A stretch of 46,961 bases of DNA from contig JASUSO010000008.1 of NCBI GenBank assembly GCA_030446015.1, positions 1-46,961 of the forward strand, given 5' to 3'. This stretch comes from Methanobacteriota archaeon (lineage in GTDB: Archaea > Halobacteriota > Methanomicrobia > Methanomicrobiales > Methanoculleaceae). The notes below the pieces were generated by a model, which had not been told where the DNA came from, did no database searches, and saw nothing but the letters and a program-made list of their open reading frames with translations. This document shows, one piece after another, positions 46,816 to 46,961 of the stretch; within the stretch, counting starts at the first letter, position 1; each line of letters opens with the position of its first letter. The position numbers and the translations under genes were made by a program.

Positions 46816-46961
46816 TCATGTCTCTCCGGCATCCCTGGGCATCTCAGGTTCTATCGCCCACATAACCTCCCCGTCATACAGTATCCGCCGGACCCGGTGA
46901 TACGGAATACACGCCACATGCGTCCCGGCGTCCACCTCCAGGTACTGCGCATCGAGCGCGA
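46816..46961 (-). CDS. DUF504 (UPF0248)-like protein, C-terminal part (truncated by window edge)
   Basis: Reverse frame ...ALDAQYLEVDAGTHVACIPYHRVRRILYDGEVMWAIEPEMPRDAGET*; the IPYHRxxxIxYxGEVxW pattern is typical of the family. Confidence 0.65.
   Translation of the reverse strand, partial: ALDAQYLEVDAGTHVACIPYHRVRRILYDGEVMWAIEPEMPRDAGET

Overview
The window looks like a chromosomal segment of a methanogenic archaeon, probably Methanomicrobiales and Methanoculleus-like. This is inferred from F420-type FdhAB plus FdhC, SepCysS, DUF2150 and the HerA-NurA-Mre11-Rad50 set. Three blocks are visible. (1) About 0.2-22.3 kb is a surface-glycan locus with many GT4 and GT2 glycosyltransferases, two divergent WecB-type epimerases, WecC, a Gfo/Idh oxidoreductase and a Wzx-like flippase. 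It includes a tightly overlapping deacetylase / ATP-grasp / PHP / GT4 operon and at least two frameshifted glycosyltransferases. (2) About 22.9-44.9 kb is mostly housekeeping: ThiI, SepCysS, UPF0147, mre11-rad50-nurA-herA, fdhC, fdhB, fdhA, an orphan DNA methyltransferase, purQ and purL. Two intergenic regions here share a palindromic repeat family. (3) About 45.2-46.97 kb is a small AT-rich accessory patch with an uncharacterised ORF carrying a PD-(D/E)xK-like signature, an internally deleted IS, a tRNA-Thr and a partial DUF504-like gene. Two decayed copies of the same IS5-like element sit at about 4.4-5.1 kb and 46.15-46.51 kb in opposite orientation; I recovered their terminal inverted repeats by eye. 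No CRISPR array or rRNA was seen. All family assignments come from reading the protein sequences; no database search was run.
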